From positions 62,904,208 through 62,968,207 of the forward strand of contig NC_063170.1 in NCBI RefSeq assembly GCF_023159225.1: 64,000 bases of DNA. The letters are read 5' to 3'. Under the pieces are notes generated by a model that was not told the DNA's origin, did not search any database, and worked only from the letters and a program-made list of their open reading frames with translations. Made by a program: the position numbers and the translations under genes. The DNA is from Perognathus longimembris pacificus. Its lineage: Eukaryota; Chordata; Mammalia; Rodentia; Heteromyidae. Positions 1 through 10,200 of the stretch are shown piece after piece (positions within the stretch are counted from its first letter, which is position 1; the number at the start of each line of letters is the position of its first letter).

Positions 1-470
1 AAAGAACTTGGTTTGCTTTTACAGAGTTGTGTGAGCATTCTTCAAAAGAAGAATCAGGTAGAGTTAACCATTCCAAGCAAGAATGAGATTACTATTAGGT
101 TATTCCATCATTTGACCTGCCATTTATTCCATTACATAAAAAGAGGAGCTGTTGGATCCAAGAGAGACTGGTCGATTAAAGTAAAGGAAATGCACACATC
201 ACTGGGTCCAGAAGTCACAAGGTCACAGAGATGGTGGCTGAATGACCACAATCAACTTATCCTTGTGAGAAAATAATTGCAAAGAAATGTCCTACATTTA
301 GATATGTGGTAGATGTTAGTTCACAAAGGGCACAGGCACTTTGAGAAATTCCTTTTGAGTTTTAATGTGTTATGGTGGTGCAGTGCAAAATTAGTCACAA
401 CCCCCCTATGTTTTTATAAATCACACGAGATTTTCTTTTCTTCCTCTGAGATTCTATATTGGAAGTTAAG
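1..470. other. Single-copy non-coding DNA
   Basis: I see no gene, repeat family or regulatory motif that I can support here. Short open frames are present on both strands but resemble no protein I know. Confidence 0.5.
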
Positions 471-485
471 AGAAAGAGGGAGAGG

Positions 486-557
<72 letters not shown>

Positions 558-630
558 GAGAGACAGAGACACAGACAGAGACAGAGACACAGAGACAGAG
601 ACAGAGACACAGAGACAAAGACAGACACAG
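471..630. repeat. (GA)n / (GACA)n compound microsatellite
   Basis: A purine-rich block starts as GAGG/GA repeats, becomes a clean GA run, then six GACA units, then decayed GAGACA and CAGAGA units. The interrupted right half suggests an old array with a younger pure core. The long Arg/Glu-rich and Ser/Leu-rich frames across it are only repeat translation. Confidence 0.95.
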
Positions 631-2624
631 ATGGAATTCTCAAAATGCTAGCTAGCATCCTAAGCTTATGAAAGACTCTTCTCAGTGAAACCTACCAATC
701 ACTTATATGTAGGAACACAACCCTTCTGGCAGCTTCACAAGATACTTTGTGGATCTAATGACTCCCGAGAGGTCCTGCAGTCTAGAAACTCAATACCTTG
801 GTCGAATGCAATATATCCCACAGTATTCAATTGCATTAAAAATCCTTTGTGAGAATTTACAGAATTGTCCATCATCTCTGACTACAGCGCATGGAGAAAT
901 GCTTGTTGGATGTTATTCCAAGCCATCCAGTACTGTGTCCTTTCAGGAGGGTTCAGTTTCCTTACAGGGATGAGATGTTCTCTTCGTAGTAGCACAGGCC
1001 TTTCCCGCAGAGCCAGTCTTTGGCTGGAAGAATGGTTTCTACTGTTCCTGGGCCCAGGTGCAAGCTGAATGGACTACAGGGAATAGATGCCTTCTTGGGG
1101 ACCAATTTACCCAAAAAGGTTTTTCTCCTTTCTCTATCTCAGCCCATAGCAGTCCTTGCTATCTGTCGCTCTATGTGTGCCCCATCCGGAGGGACTACAT
1201 ATCTACTTCATGTGGAAGAGGAGCAGACAGATAAGAGCTATTGTTGGTAAATGAGACAACGGTGACTTTTTGGGCAAGCAATTATGTAAAACCCCAGCTT
1301 AACAGCTTCTCTCATCCTTGCAGGGATCTCATTGCCTGTCTCAGCCAATGGCCTTGAGCCTAGGCAGGGAGCGGCAAGAGCTCCTTCGGCTCTTAGGAGA
1401 GGGATGAAATGGACCCTAGGGTCTCTTAGTCAGGAATTGCCTGCAAAGAGTAAAAGAGAAACAAAATGATTAGCCAGACAATTAGGACCCAACCAAATCA
1501 CAAGTTGATTTTATCAAAGCCCCCCCCTTCCTTATTTTAAACAACTATTGATACAGAATATCTCCTGTTGCTAACCATTTATTGTATGTTTATTGTGCTC
1601 TGGACACACACATCATATATCCATGTTATATATAATACCTTTATTGTTTCTAACAAAAAAAATTCAAAAGTAGTATCTCTTAGGCTGGTTGTATAAATCC
1701 AAGATGAAAGCTAACAGAGAAGAAATGGTTTGCTCAGTCATTATTCTGTGGGAAAATGATAGACCAGAAGTTCAAATACAGTCAATACACTTAGGTAATC
1801 TATCCTTATGAAGCACAGGGCTGTCTGGGCTGACTCCATTCCTATGCTGAATCTCTTCCACTTTCTTCACACAGGCTTTGCTACTCTACTTCATCCTTTC
1901 CTCTACTTGGCCTTCAGTCACAGAGATTTCAACTCACTGGTCTAGCTTGTAATGGGCCATTGCCCAACATTTGTGCCATTTCCCAATAAATCTGCCTTGG
2001 AAATCCGTGTTGTAGAGGCCCAGGAGCAAAAAATAGATGTGTGCGACAGGAGGGGAAAGTAGTCCTGTGGTCCTTGTTTGCTTTTCTTTATATGTTTTAC
2101 ATTTAGCTTCCTGGAAGGAGCTACCAGAGATAGAGAATATATGTTCACTTAGGTCCCTGAGGGAATAAGCCATCCAAATCAACTCTAGCAGACTCCTGAG
2201 GTGTGACTGAAATGATTCCAGGGAATGGATGTTGTGTTGAAGAAGTAGGCACCAGAGAAGAGATGAAAGTATATTTCTGTGTCAGAGTGTATACTGCAGT
2301 GCGAAAGACCAGATAGCAGAGGTATTGATGATGACAGTGGCTTATTTAAGGAAAAGAAGCAAAGATAAATCAGTATATGAACATGTGTGCCAGAAAGTAA
2401 TTTGGGCTTAGGGTTGGCCACTAGTTACAAATTCTCACTGCGTGTCACACCCTATGTTATTTAGTCTTGCTTTCATTCACTCTTCAAAAATACAACAGTA
2501 CCTCCCTCATAAGATGTTGTAAAAATGAAATGGAAAAAAAAAACACCTGGAAATGTATGAAGCTTTACTAGAATAGTGGTTCTTACTAACAATAAAATAT
2601 GTGACTTCTAAAATCACTGATAGT
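631..2624. other. Single-copy non-coding DNA
   Basis: About 2 kb with no recognisable repeat family. The open frames at 749-1250 (up to 76 residues) and on the minus strand at 1934-2421 are short and overlap in several frames. None resembles a protein family I know, so none is called as a gene. Confidence 0.45.
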
Positions 2625-2880
2625 TAGGTGGCAGTGGCTCATGCCTGTAATCCTAGCCATTCCAGGGGCTGAGATCTGAGGATCACAGTTCAAAGCTAGC
2701 ACAAGGGGGAAAGATTGTGAGACTCTTACCCCAATTAACCACCAGAAAACTAGAAGTAGAGCTGTGGCTCAAAGTTATAGTTCTCTAGGCTTCATCAAAA
2801 GAGCTCAGCGCTGAGGACAGCGCTGAGGACCTGAGTTCAAGCCTCAAGCCTAACCAAAAATAAAAAAAAAAACAAATAAA
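2625..2880 (+). mobile_element. SINE, F2 type (B1-like head + tRNA-like tail)
   Basis: The head reads like a 7SL/B1 left arm (GTGGCTCATGCCTGTAATCC, then GGCTGAGATCTGAGGATC). The second module reads GCTGTGGCTCAAAG ... CTGAGTTCAAGCC, tRNA-like A- and B-box positions, before an A-rich tail. A 12-bp unit, AGCGCTGAGGAC, is tandemly duplicated at 2807-2830 inside the tail module. No target-site duplication was found. Confidence 0.85.
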
Positions 2881-2889
2881 ATAATTGAC

Positions 2890-3060
2890 AAGCCTTCAAT
2901 AATGGGTGACTCTTTACATATATCATATTTATTATCTCCCCATTGTTTTAAGGTAAGTATTGCACCCATTTAAAAAATGGAACACGCAGGCAAGTTTGCT
3001 ACCCAAGGCTTGACTGCTAATACATGTCCTAGTTATGACTATGGAAGAGTCCTTCTGAAT
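2890..3060 (-). mobile_element. MIR fossil (minus strand)
   Basis: The order of landmarks fits a reversed MIR: a TATTATCTCCCCATT-like block, AGGTAAGTATTGCACCCATTT, a decayed GATGAGGAAACTGAGG region, then GCTACCCAAGGCTTGACTGCTAA. Divergence is heavy. The CA microsatellite follows directly. Confidence 0.45.
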
Positions 3061-3067
3061 ACTCCTG

Positions 3068-3070
<3 letters not shown>

Positions 3071-3114
<44 letters not shown>

Positions 3115-3193
3115 ACTCCAAGTATGTTTTCTTTAATGGTAGTGGTGGTAGTACCCTACATCTGTGTGTGTTTGTGTGTGTGTCTGTGTCTGT
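3071..3193. repeat. (CA)21 at 3071-3112 and interrupted (GT)n at 3162-3193
   Basis: A perfect CA run is followed 50 bp later by an interrupted GT run, so the two are complementary and could pair as a hairpin. Reading frames through it are pure dipeptide translations (Thr-His, Val-Cys). Confidence 0.95.
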
Positions 3194-4239
3194 ATTTAGT
3201 GTTTTCCATAAGAAAGGCACAGCCACCATGCCATGCACTTTGAGGCGCTTGTTTACCTGTGGAGATTCATGAGCACAAATCTAAGAATGTGCCCTCACCT
3301 TCAGTGGCCTCATGTGCCCTCTTGCACAGATAGTAAGGCACTGCTGTAAGAGCCTGGCTCCATTCAGAAATGGTAATGAGGATGGCTAATTGGTCTATGT
3401 AGGGAGCAAGCCCACGACCTTGGCCTCATTAGTCACTTGCTGTAATCATCAGAGCCAAGCCACTTGCAGGTGGCTATGCCTGGTATCAGTGTTCTGCATC
3501 TCATTTCCTGAAAATGTCAATGTTTGGTAATATAAATATGACTTATAATCCTGAGATGATTGTACAGGTACTAATGGAATGGGTTTGTGGTATTGATTTT
3601 CAATAACTCATTTGCTATAATCAGCTTAACTTCATCTACTAGGATGCAAATTTCTCATTCTGGTCTCAAACATGGAACAAGAAAAGGATTTTAGCCCATT
3701 CTGCTGTCACTTTGGATCCTTTATGGAGGTAGACTGGGTATAAATCTTAAATAAATCAACTCTACTGTCTCCCAGATTTTCATAATCTCGCAAGATTGAT
3801 TTTCTTTCCCTTAATCTATATCTAATAAAAGGAATATTTTCCTTGGAGACATGGCCCATCATTTTATCTATTTGTATTCTCATAGATGACATCTTTCCTA
3901 TTTAAAGAGAAGCAAAGCATCTCAGGGGAAGGTAGCTTTAGTCAGGAGTCAGGCCTGCAGGAATATTAGGGAGAAGGAAATACTCCTTTTTGCTCTCTGA
4001 TTTGCCACCATGATCTAAGATACCAAGGTGTTTTGTTTTTTTCTCCTACTCTGTAGAAGAGTCTAAGGAATTGGAAACTATTTTTTTTTCTGTAGGAATA
4101 AACGCAAGCCAGAAGTAGGGAAGTTGAACAGAAATAATAATAAAGAATATTATTCAGATCACAGTCTGCACATGGCTAAAATTTGTATGTTTATTGTAGC
4201 ACTGAATTTTTCTACGACCCTGACATGTGGATCCATAAT
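3194..4239. other. Single-copy non-coding DNA
   Basis: No gene or clear repeat. The 61-residue minus-strand frame near 3707-3892 resembles nothing I know. 3240-3500 is somewhat richer in G+C than its surroundings but has no recognisable motif. Confidence 0.45.
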
Positions 4240-4377
4240 CATATCAGTGTCTTGCAGATGTTATCACAATTAGAAAAATAGGTCCAAAGTCAGGCAGCTA
4301 CACTGAAGACTAGAACTCAAACCAAGACAACTCTACTCCAGAGCCCCAAAGCCCATCTCTCGAGCAAAGCTTTAGGT
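4240..4377 (-). mobile_element. MIR fossil (minus strand)
   Basis: Reversed MIR landmarks appear in order: decayed ATGAGGAAACTGAG, then GGTCCAAAGTCAGGCAGCTA (consensus-like 'ggtcacacagcta'), AACTCAAACC, then CTCCAGAGCCCCAAAGCCCA. It ends at the insertion described at 4378-4447. Confidence 0.5.
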
Positions 4378-4447
4378 TAGATCCTATTTCAGATGAGATC
4401 GGACGCGTTCAGGGTGATATGGCCGTAGACTAGATCCTATTTCAGAT
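4378..4447 (-). pseudogene. 5S rRNA 5'-end fragment with 17-bp target-site duplication
   Basis: On the minus strand, 4430-4395 reads as nucleotides 1-36 of vertebrate 5S rRNA, from GTCTACGGCCAT through CCTGAACGCG to CGATCTC. I see two C-to-T differences (positions 14 and 28). The fragment begins exactly at the mature 5S 5' end and stops abruptly, without an A tail and before the internal promoter, so it cannot be expressed. It lies between two perfect 17-bp direct repeats, TAGATCCTATTTCAGAT, at 4378-4394 and 4431-4447. This is the pattern of a tailless retropseudogene: a 3'-truncated Pol III RNA inserted by L1 machinery. Repair-associated capture is the alternative. Confidence 0.85.
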
Positions 4448-4572
4448 CTCAGTTCTAGGCAATTAGCAAAATATTTCACAGCTATGAGCCTTAGTTCCCT
4501 TGGCTTAAAGTGTAGGTAGTACTGGTCACTTTCAATAGAAATAATGCATGGAGAAAATAAGTATGCTACACA
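4448..4572 (+). mobile_element. MIR fossil (plus strand)
   Basis: MIR order is visible: GCAATTAGC..ATATTTCACAGC (consensus 'gggcaagttacttaacc'), GAGCCTTAGTTCCC (consensus 'tgcctcagtttcc'), then GTAGGTAGTACTG. It points opposite to the MIR at 4240, with the 5S insertion between them. Confidence 0.5.
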
Positions 4573-4821
4573 GCCCATGGCGGGCAGCGGGGGCAACCTC
4601 AATGAATGATACCCACAGTTTCTGTTATTTTGTCATTAGTTCTATGACTGGGTATTACATTCATTAGAACTGAAGAGTTACATGGTTTTTTTTTTTTTTT
4701 TTTTCAATGAATGTGGATTGATCATCTTTAGTCTTCGGTCTTGTTGGTGGCTATAAGGCTCAATAGAAACCTGTGAACACACTTTAAAAATAAAGAGTTA
4801 TGAAGGTATTAAGGCTATAAC
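4573..4821. other. Single-copy DNA with a T20 tract
   Basis: The interval holds a run of about 20 T at 4685-4704 and nothing else recognisable. The T run could be the tail of a lost minus-strand retroposon, but no element body is visible beside it. Confidence 0.5.
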
Positions 4822-5404
4822 CATGGAAGGACTTGGAAAAATTATACTAAGTGAAGTGAACCAGACCCAAAGAAACATGGAGTCCATGGTCTCCCTCATA
4901 GGGAATAATTAGCACAGGTTTAGACTAGTCACAGCAGAGGATCACAAGAGCCTAATAGCTATGCCCTTATGAATGCATAAGATAATGCTAAGTGAAATGA
5001 ACTCCATGTTGTGGAAATGAGTGTTATATCACTGTTGTAATTACTTTCAACATGCCATGTGAAACCATAGCTTCTATTGTTGATGATCCTCTTGTATCCC
5101 CTTCCTGTGGTTGTACCCGCACTATCACTCTATCTTATCTAAGTACCCTGGATACTGTATATACTGGTATTAGAACTAGGGAAGTGAAAGGGAATACCAA
5201 AATCAAGAGACACAGGATAAAAAGACAAACGACTCCAAAAGCAATACTTGCAAAACTGTTTGGTGTAAACCAACTGAACAACTCATGGGGGAGAGGGAAA
5301 GGGGGAAGGGAGGAGGAGGTAACAAACAGTACAAGAAATGTACCCAATGCATAACGTATGAAACTGTAACCTCTATGTACATCACTTTGACAATAAATAA
5401 GAAA
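4822..5404 (+). mobile_element. L1 3' end (last ORF2 codons + 3' UTR)
   Basis: It starts inside the final ORF2 codons (ATGGAAGGACTTGG) and reaches the ORF2 stop in GGGAATAATTAG at 4900-4911. It then carries the full 3' UTR seen at 25151-25645, including the G-rich stretch at 5286-5322 and the terminal TTTGACAATAAATAAG. It is 5'-truncated and close to the 25-kb copy, so relatively young. No clear target-site duplication. Confidence 0.9.
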
Positions 5405-5447
5405 AAATCCTCAAAAAATATATGAATAAAAATTTAAAAAGTGGGTG

Positions 5448-5525
5448 GGGAGACAAGGGATGTAGCTCTGTGGTACTGTGTGTGCCTAGTTTTATGCAAG
5501 GCCCCAAGTTCTATCTCTAGCAAAT
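5448..5525 (+). mobile_element. ID-like SINE monomer
   Basis: GGGATGTAGCTCTGTGGTAC and GCAAGGCCCCAAGTTCTATC match a decayed ID (tRNA-Ala-derived) unit with A- and B-box positions in place. There is no second module. An A-rich tail leads into the TA microsatellite at 5560. Confidence 0.65.
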
Positions 5526-5557
5526 GAAAACACAGAGCAAGGTGCAGAATGTTACGC

Positions 5558-5559
<2 letters not shown>

Positions 5560-5602
<43 letters not shown>

Positions 5603-5736
5603 AACAGTACCTGCTTGAAGATATGTATTGAAGTGCACATAAGAAGCCAACAGTAATGAATATTTGCCATGTAAATTGGGAAAGACTGATATTTCTCTGT
5701 ATGTCCTGTTACATATTTTTGAAATTTGTGTCATAT

Positions 5737-5772
<36 letters not shown>
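5560..5772. repeat. Two (TA)n microsatellites
   Basis: Pure TA runs lie at 5560-5600 and 5741-5772, separated by about 140 bp of single-copy sequence. The first sits at the tail of the ID-like SINE. Confidence 0.95.
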
Positions 5773-5773
<1 letters not shown>

Positions 5774-6171
5774 CCAAGCAGTGGTGCCTCATACAAAAAA
5801 AAGGCTATAACCAATTGCAAGTCTATTTGCAATACACAGAAGGCTGATTCCTGCTTATCAAACATGTCTACTTAGGAAGTGCTAGGTTAAATGGGAGTGA
5901 GAAATAGATCGCTTTGGTGAGGGAAAAGTATTTGGAGTGCAACCCATGCTGTATTTGAAGATATATTATGTATACCTATGAAGTAAAAATAACCTTTTAA
6001 TTATAGTAATTTTTTCATCCTAGCTTCTGTCTGTGCATAAACACACATGCAAATACACATACACATGTATTTGTATTCTCTTAACACTGCCACTCTGGGA
6101 ACAAAGCTTCCATCTCATGAATGCTTGAAGAATAAGCCACACTAGACCACAGCAGTGTGGACTCCAGTGAG
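5773..6171. other. Single-copy non-coding DNA
   Basis: Nothing recognised. The right part runs into the duplicated sequence starting at 6172. Confidence 0.45.
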
Positions 6172-6340
6172 GCTCATAGATGGACAGCCACTGGGGTTTG
6201 CCATCCTGTTGGAGGCTCATTGGTTCAATATAAGGCATGCAAACCAGGTGGGTGAGTTTATTTGAGTACCTGTCTATTAAGACAGGATTCAGATAACATG
6301 GACAGGCAATTATTTCAAGGAAGTATCAATTCTCCCCTTC
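6172..6340 (+). repeat. Unclassified repeat, copy 1 (paralogue at 8335-8498)
   Basis: From TGGACAGCCACTGGG to GGAAGTATCAATTCTC this is shared with 8335-8498 at about nine in ten positions by eye, in the same orientation and 2.16 kb apart. The shared blocks include GGAGGCTCATTG and ATAACATGGACAGGCAA. It has no A tail, Pol III box or terminal repeat. It matches no family I know. It could be an ERV/LTR piece or a local duplication. Confidence 0.75.
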
Positions 6341-7019
6341 TGAAATATCTGCTGGAGGAGAGAGAGGCAAAAATAATTCCAGTGGCTGCAGCTACTGCTG
6401 GATATGGGGCTTAGAGTTGATCATGATTGCTTATAAACATTCAACATTATCACTTTGATGGCACACTTCAATCATTCCAATAAAAACAGTGGGTATTTGA
6501 ACATGTGAGTGTTGTGTCTGAGTTGAGAACATATATTTAGAAGGTGACTGCGTCAGCCCTGTATATGTCAACCAGAGTTCCCAGAGCTGGAAACCTTTCA
6601 CTCTGAACTTGGAAATGGTATAAACGTTTTTCAGATAAAGTGCAGCATATTATAAAAGATCATTTTTTCACATCCATCTTTGCTGTACACAAACAGTTTT
6701 CTATACTTTATTTACTATAGGTAGGGAGTCCATGGTTTCTAAAAGTAGGGTTCTAACAGCTCTGTACTATTTAATAATAATAGCAAATAGATCTTGGTGT
6801 TCCTTCAATTTTTGGCATTCCAAAGAAAATAGAGTAAGGGCAAAATAAATAAATCATGTTCAATAAAAGAAAGAAAGTGCTGAATGAAGGAAATAGATGG
6901 AAAACAAATATAGCTCAGTATTGTTCAATTGATAGAAAATAAGTTAACATAGTTGTGTTTGTTTTAAACTATACAGAACCACATAAAGTAAACACACTGT
7001 AAGAATGTGACTCATTTAA
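6341..7019. other. Single-copy non-coding DNA
   Basis: AT-rich sequence without a recognisable element or gene. Confidence 0.45.
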
Positions 7020-7190
7020 CTTTTTAAAAATTATTTATTTGAAATAGCTGTACAAAAAGTTTCTATTTAACAATGCAACTTATGAGTGCATTATGTCGTA
7101 TTCAATGTCACACTTTTCAATATTTTCCCCTCTCTATGCCTTACTCATCCCTTCCCTCACTCTTTTTAATTTTGGAATATGTGAATTGGA
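7020..7190 (-). mobile_element. Possible old L1 3' UTR (minus strand)
   Basis: A T-rich start, ATTATTTATTTGAAATAGCTGTACAAA, then a pyrimidine-rich stretch with CCCCTCTC and CCCTTCCCTCACTC resembles the reversed 3' UTR layout of older rodent L1 copies in this window. The match is weak. Confidence 0.3.
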
Positions 7191-7898
7191 TTCTTGCTTT
7201 TATGTACAAATTACTTACATAAAGATTACTATACTAGAGCATAACCTTAATTTTTAAAGTGTTCTTACTTATATAAACTGTATAATTTACACAAATCTTT
7301 GAAAAGAATATACTCATGGATTGAAAGATAATTTGAAAGCTACTAAAACAAGTTGATTATCAAACAAAGCTGACAATCCAGAACTCTTAAATCTTAATTC
7401 ATTTCCAACATACATGAAGAATAAGCAGTCTGCTCAGACTTTTAATATGAGGAAAAAAGGCTGCACAATCCTTTTGGAAATAAGAAGCAATAATGCATCT
7501 GAAGTTCTTTAATACAAAGAAAAAGAATTTCATATGGCATTGGACTGAGTATATTTAAAAGCAAAGTGGTTAAAGTGAGAAATATTACAGAATGATGTTC
7601 ATAGTCAAGAGAAGAATTAATTATTCATTTTCTTCTCTCTCAGAGAAAATCAAAGATCTTGTTCTGAAATACTAGACATTTCCCAGCAGTACACATTTGG
7701 ATCTAATGACCACTATAATAACTTATTTAATCTGTTTGTACTAATACACTCACAAATGTAGATCCCTGATTATTACTAAATATCAAGCTTCCTTCATGTC
7801 TCAGAATTTTCCTTTTTTATTGTTAGCTTCCACATTTCTAAGTTTTTCCTAAATAAATCTAAGCTGTGCTCCACTGTTTACAAAAAAGAAAAAAAATA
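7191..7898. other. Single-copy non-coding DNA
   Basis: AT-rich, no recognisable element. An A-rich patch at 7880-7896 precedes the L1 end. Confidence 0.45.
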
Positions 7899-8327
7899 TG
7901 GAAACAAGTAGTATTTCATTGTTGTAATTAATTTCAACATGCCATGCGAAACAGGACCCTTTTTTCTCTTTTCCTTTTTTTTTTTTTTTCTCAAATATTC
8001 CCTTCCTGTGGTATTACCCCTGCTATCACTGCATACTGATCTCAATACCCTGGATACTGTATATACGTGTTTTAGAACTAGAGAAGGGAAAAGGAATACC
8101 AAAATCAGGAGACAGAATAAAAAGACAAACCATTCCAAAAGTGATACTTACAGAGCCATTTGGTGTAAACAACTGTACAACTCGTTGAGGGGGGAGGGAA
8201 AGGGAGAGGAGGAAGGTGGGAGGAAAATGAGGGAGGTGGTAAAAAGTTGGATAACAAATGCACTCACTGCCTTATGTATGAAACTGTAACTCCTCTGTGC
8301 TTCACTTGGAGAATAAAGAAAAAAATT
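7899..8327 (+). mobile_element. L1 3' UTR with rearranged interior
   Basis: It aligns with the 25-kb L1 3' UTR from GGAAACAAGTAGTATTTCATTG to GAGAATAAAGAAAAA, including the G-rich tract at 8188-8222. About 45 bp near 7955-7995 are replaced by an unrelated T/C-rich run before the alignment resumes at TTCCCTTCCTGTGG. The A-rich end stops directly beside the unclassified repeat at 8335. Confidence 0.85.
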
Positions 8328-8334
8328 AAAAAGA

Positions 8335-8498
8335 GCTTAGGTGGACAGCCACTGGGCTTCGTTGTCCTGGAGGCTCATTGATTCAATATAAGGCACGCAA
8401 ACCAGGGGAGGTGAGTTTACTTGAGTACCTGGCTACTCAGACAGGATTCAAATAACATGGACAGGCAAATATTTCAAGGAAGTATCAATTCTCTCTTC
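8335..8498 (+). repeat. Unclassified repeat, copy 2 (paralogue at 6172-6340)
   Basis: Second copy of the ~165-bp unknown repeat. Its left edge abuts the A-rich end of an L1, but no A tail follows its right edge. That argues against a simple L1 3' transduction. Beyond CAATTCTC the two copies diverge completely. Confidence 0.75.
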
Positions 8499-8702
8499 AA
8501 AACATTCAGTTTTGAAACATGAACCTTGTATTCTAAATAAATCAATGGTCAAATTGAATTAATAAAATAATTTTAGTGAAAAGAAGAAAAAAAGGTGTAG
8601 TTATTATATTTAGAACTCACTGTAGTTTTTGTTGCTTTTAATTAATTAACCAGCTTGACTACTGCTTGATTCCTCTATTGCGCATTTAAACCTAATATGA
8701 AC
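8499..8702. other. Single-copy AT-rich DNA
   Basis: Nothing recognised. Confidence 0.45.
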
Positions 8703-8950
8703 AACTGGTGATATTAATTGAGCACTTACTATTAGCATACCTTATACTAGGCATTAATTCAAAAATAAATATTAATTAGTGTAAGATTACACTAGTACAT
8801 AGTACTTTCTACTAGTACATAGTACTTTCTTATATTTTGGTATTTTAAATCTCCATTCTATGAAACAATACCCCAAAACAGGGAGATATTTAAAACAGAA
8901 AACTTAGTTGTGGAGCCATGTATCCATATCTTAGATCTCTGTTCCTTGCC
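8703..8950 (-). mobile_element. MIR fossil with a 20-bp tandem duplication
   Basis: ATTGAGCACTTACTATTAGC...ACTAGGCATTAA matches the reversed MIR 3' end, and CTCCATTCTATGAAACAATA matches its 'ccattttacagatgaggaaac' block. A perfect 20-bp tandem duplication, ACTAGTACATAGTACTTTCT, lies at 8791-8830. Confidence 0.5.
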
Positions 8951-8987
8951 TGACACTGGATAAATTAGTACTATGAATAAAATGTTT

Positions 8988-9227
8988 ACCAGGTTCCAGT
9001 GGCTCACATCTACATCCCTGGCTACTCATATATCTGAGATCTGAGCATCATGGCTCAAAGTCAGCCCAGGCAGACAAAATCTGGAGAGTCTTACCTCCAA
9101 TTAACCAGAAAGATACCAGAAGTAGGGATGTGGCTCAAGTGATAGAGAACTACCAGTCCGGAGGGGCAGGGGATGAAGAAGAGCTTGAGGCTCTGATTTC
9201 AAGCCCCAGTACTTAAACAAACAAGTT
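8988..9227 (+). mobile_element. SINE, F2 type
   Basis: B1-like head (CCAGTGGCTCACATCT), CTCCAATTAACCAG linker, then the tRNA-like tail module (GATGTGGCTCAAGTGATAGAG ... TTTCAAGCCCCAGTAC) and a CAAACAAACAAG tail. It faces the F1 SINE at 9366-9590 and forms an inverted pair through the shared tail module. Confidence 0.85.
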
Positions 9228-9364
9228 TCTCAACTACAAAAAGATGTAACATACTACATTAGACTATTAAATCACTATGGCAAAATATAGGCTATAATAT
9301 GATATAGCAATAGGAGCACAATATTTTCAGTAATTTCTTTTGTTTGTTTTTGGGTTGTTGTGTT

Positions 9365-9365
<1 letters not shown>

Positions 9366-9396
<31 letters not shown>

Positions 9397-9590
9397 GCCA
9401 GTCCTGGGGCTTAAATTCAGGGCCTGAGCACTGTCTCTGGCTTCTTTTCTTTTTGCTCAAGGCTAGCAATCTACCACTTGAGCCACAGCGCCCCTTCTGG
9501 ACTTTTCTATGTATGTGGTGCTGAGGAATCAAACCTAAGGCTTCATGTATAGGAGGCGAGAACTCTATCACTAGGCCATATTCCCAGCCC
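9366..9590 (-). mobile_element. SINE, F1 type (ID-like head + tRNA-like tail)
   Basis: It begins with a T30 run (its A tail on the other strand), then the reversed tail module (GGCCAGTCCTGGGGC, CTTGAGCCACAGCG) and the reversed ID-like head ending GGCCATATTCCCAGCCC. The pure 30-nt tail suggests recent insertion, though the head has several substitutions. Confidence 0.9.
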
Positions 9591-10200
9591 AGTAAGTTTT
9601 TTGTTTTTTGTTTTTTTGGTTTGTTTTTTCTTAAACCAGGTACCTTAGTTCACATGACTATGCTTAGTTTATAGTACCATAAAAGTATAAATGAAGATTT
9701 CATTCTCTGCCTAATTAACAAGGCCAATACTGTAGAGCAAATGAAATAATAGTGAAACTCAATTTGTATATTGCCAAGTATTGGAGCTTTTATTATTATT
9801 TTCCTTTGAAACTCAAGATCTGTAGAAGCTGTATCTTATTTCATACTTCATGTTTAGAAAAACAAAACCCAGAGAGGACCCAAGATGAGTGTAACTTAGG
9901 CAAAGTATTTCATTATGGTGGGACAAGCTGGGTACCTGAGCAATGTTTTTTTTTGTCTTGTTTTGTTTTGTTTTGTTTTTGAGAACTGAACAGAACATAC
10001 TAGCAATTTCTTTTGTGTTCCTAGAGAGAGTGAAAAAGAGGACTACAAGAGATTCTGTGAGATGTAAAGATGTATAGGTAGATGGACAAGGTGATAAAGG
10101 TCTGGAAAGAATTATCAAATTAAGTTTCTGACATTTTCTCCCTGGAAAACCTTAAGGCGAGAGCAGGCATCTATTTGTCTTGGGTGACATAGACATTTAA
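9591..10200. other. Single-copy DNA with T-rich patches
   Basis: T-rich patches lie at 9597-9635, with a (TTTTG)n run near 9956-9980. No gene or transposon body recognised. Short frames on both strands resemble nothing known. Confidence 0.45.

Noticed and set aside
313..658. Open frames of 87-112 residues rich in Arg/Glu or Ser/Leu
   Set aside because: They are translations of the GA/GACA microsatellite in both directions and have no protein-like composition outside it.
5385..5404. AATAAA signals near several A-rich tracts
   Set aside because: They belong to L1 3' ends, not to cellular gene terminators.
8335..8498. L1 3' transduction as the origin of the second unknown-repeat copy
   Set aside because: A transduced flank should end in its own A tail, and none follows 8498. 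The other copy at 6172 is also not preceded by an L1.
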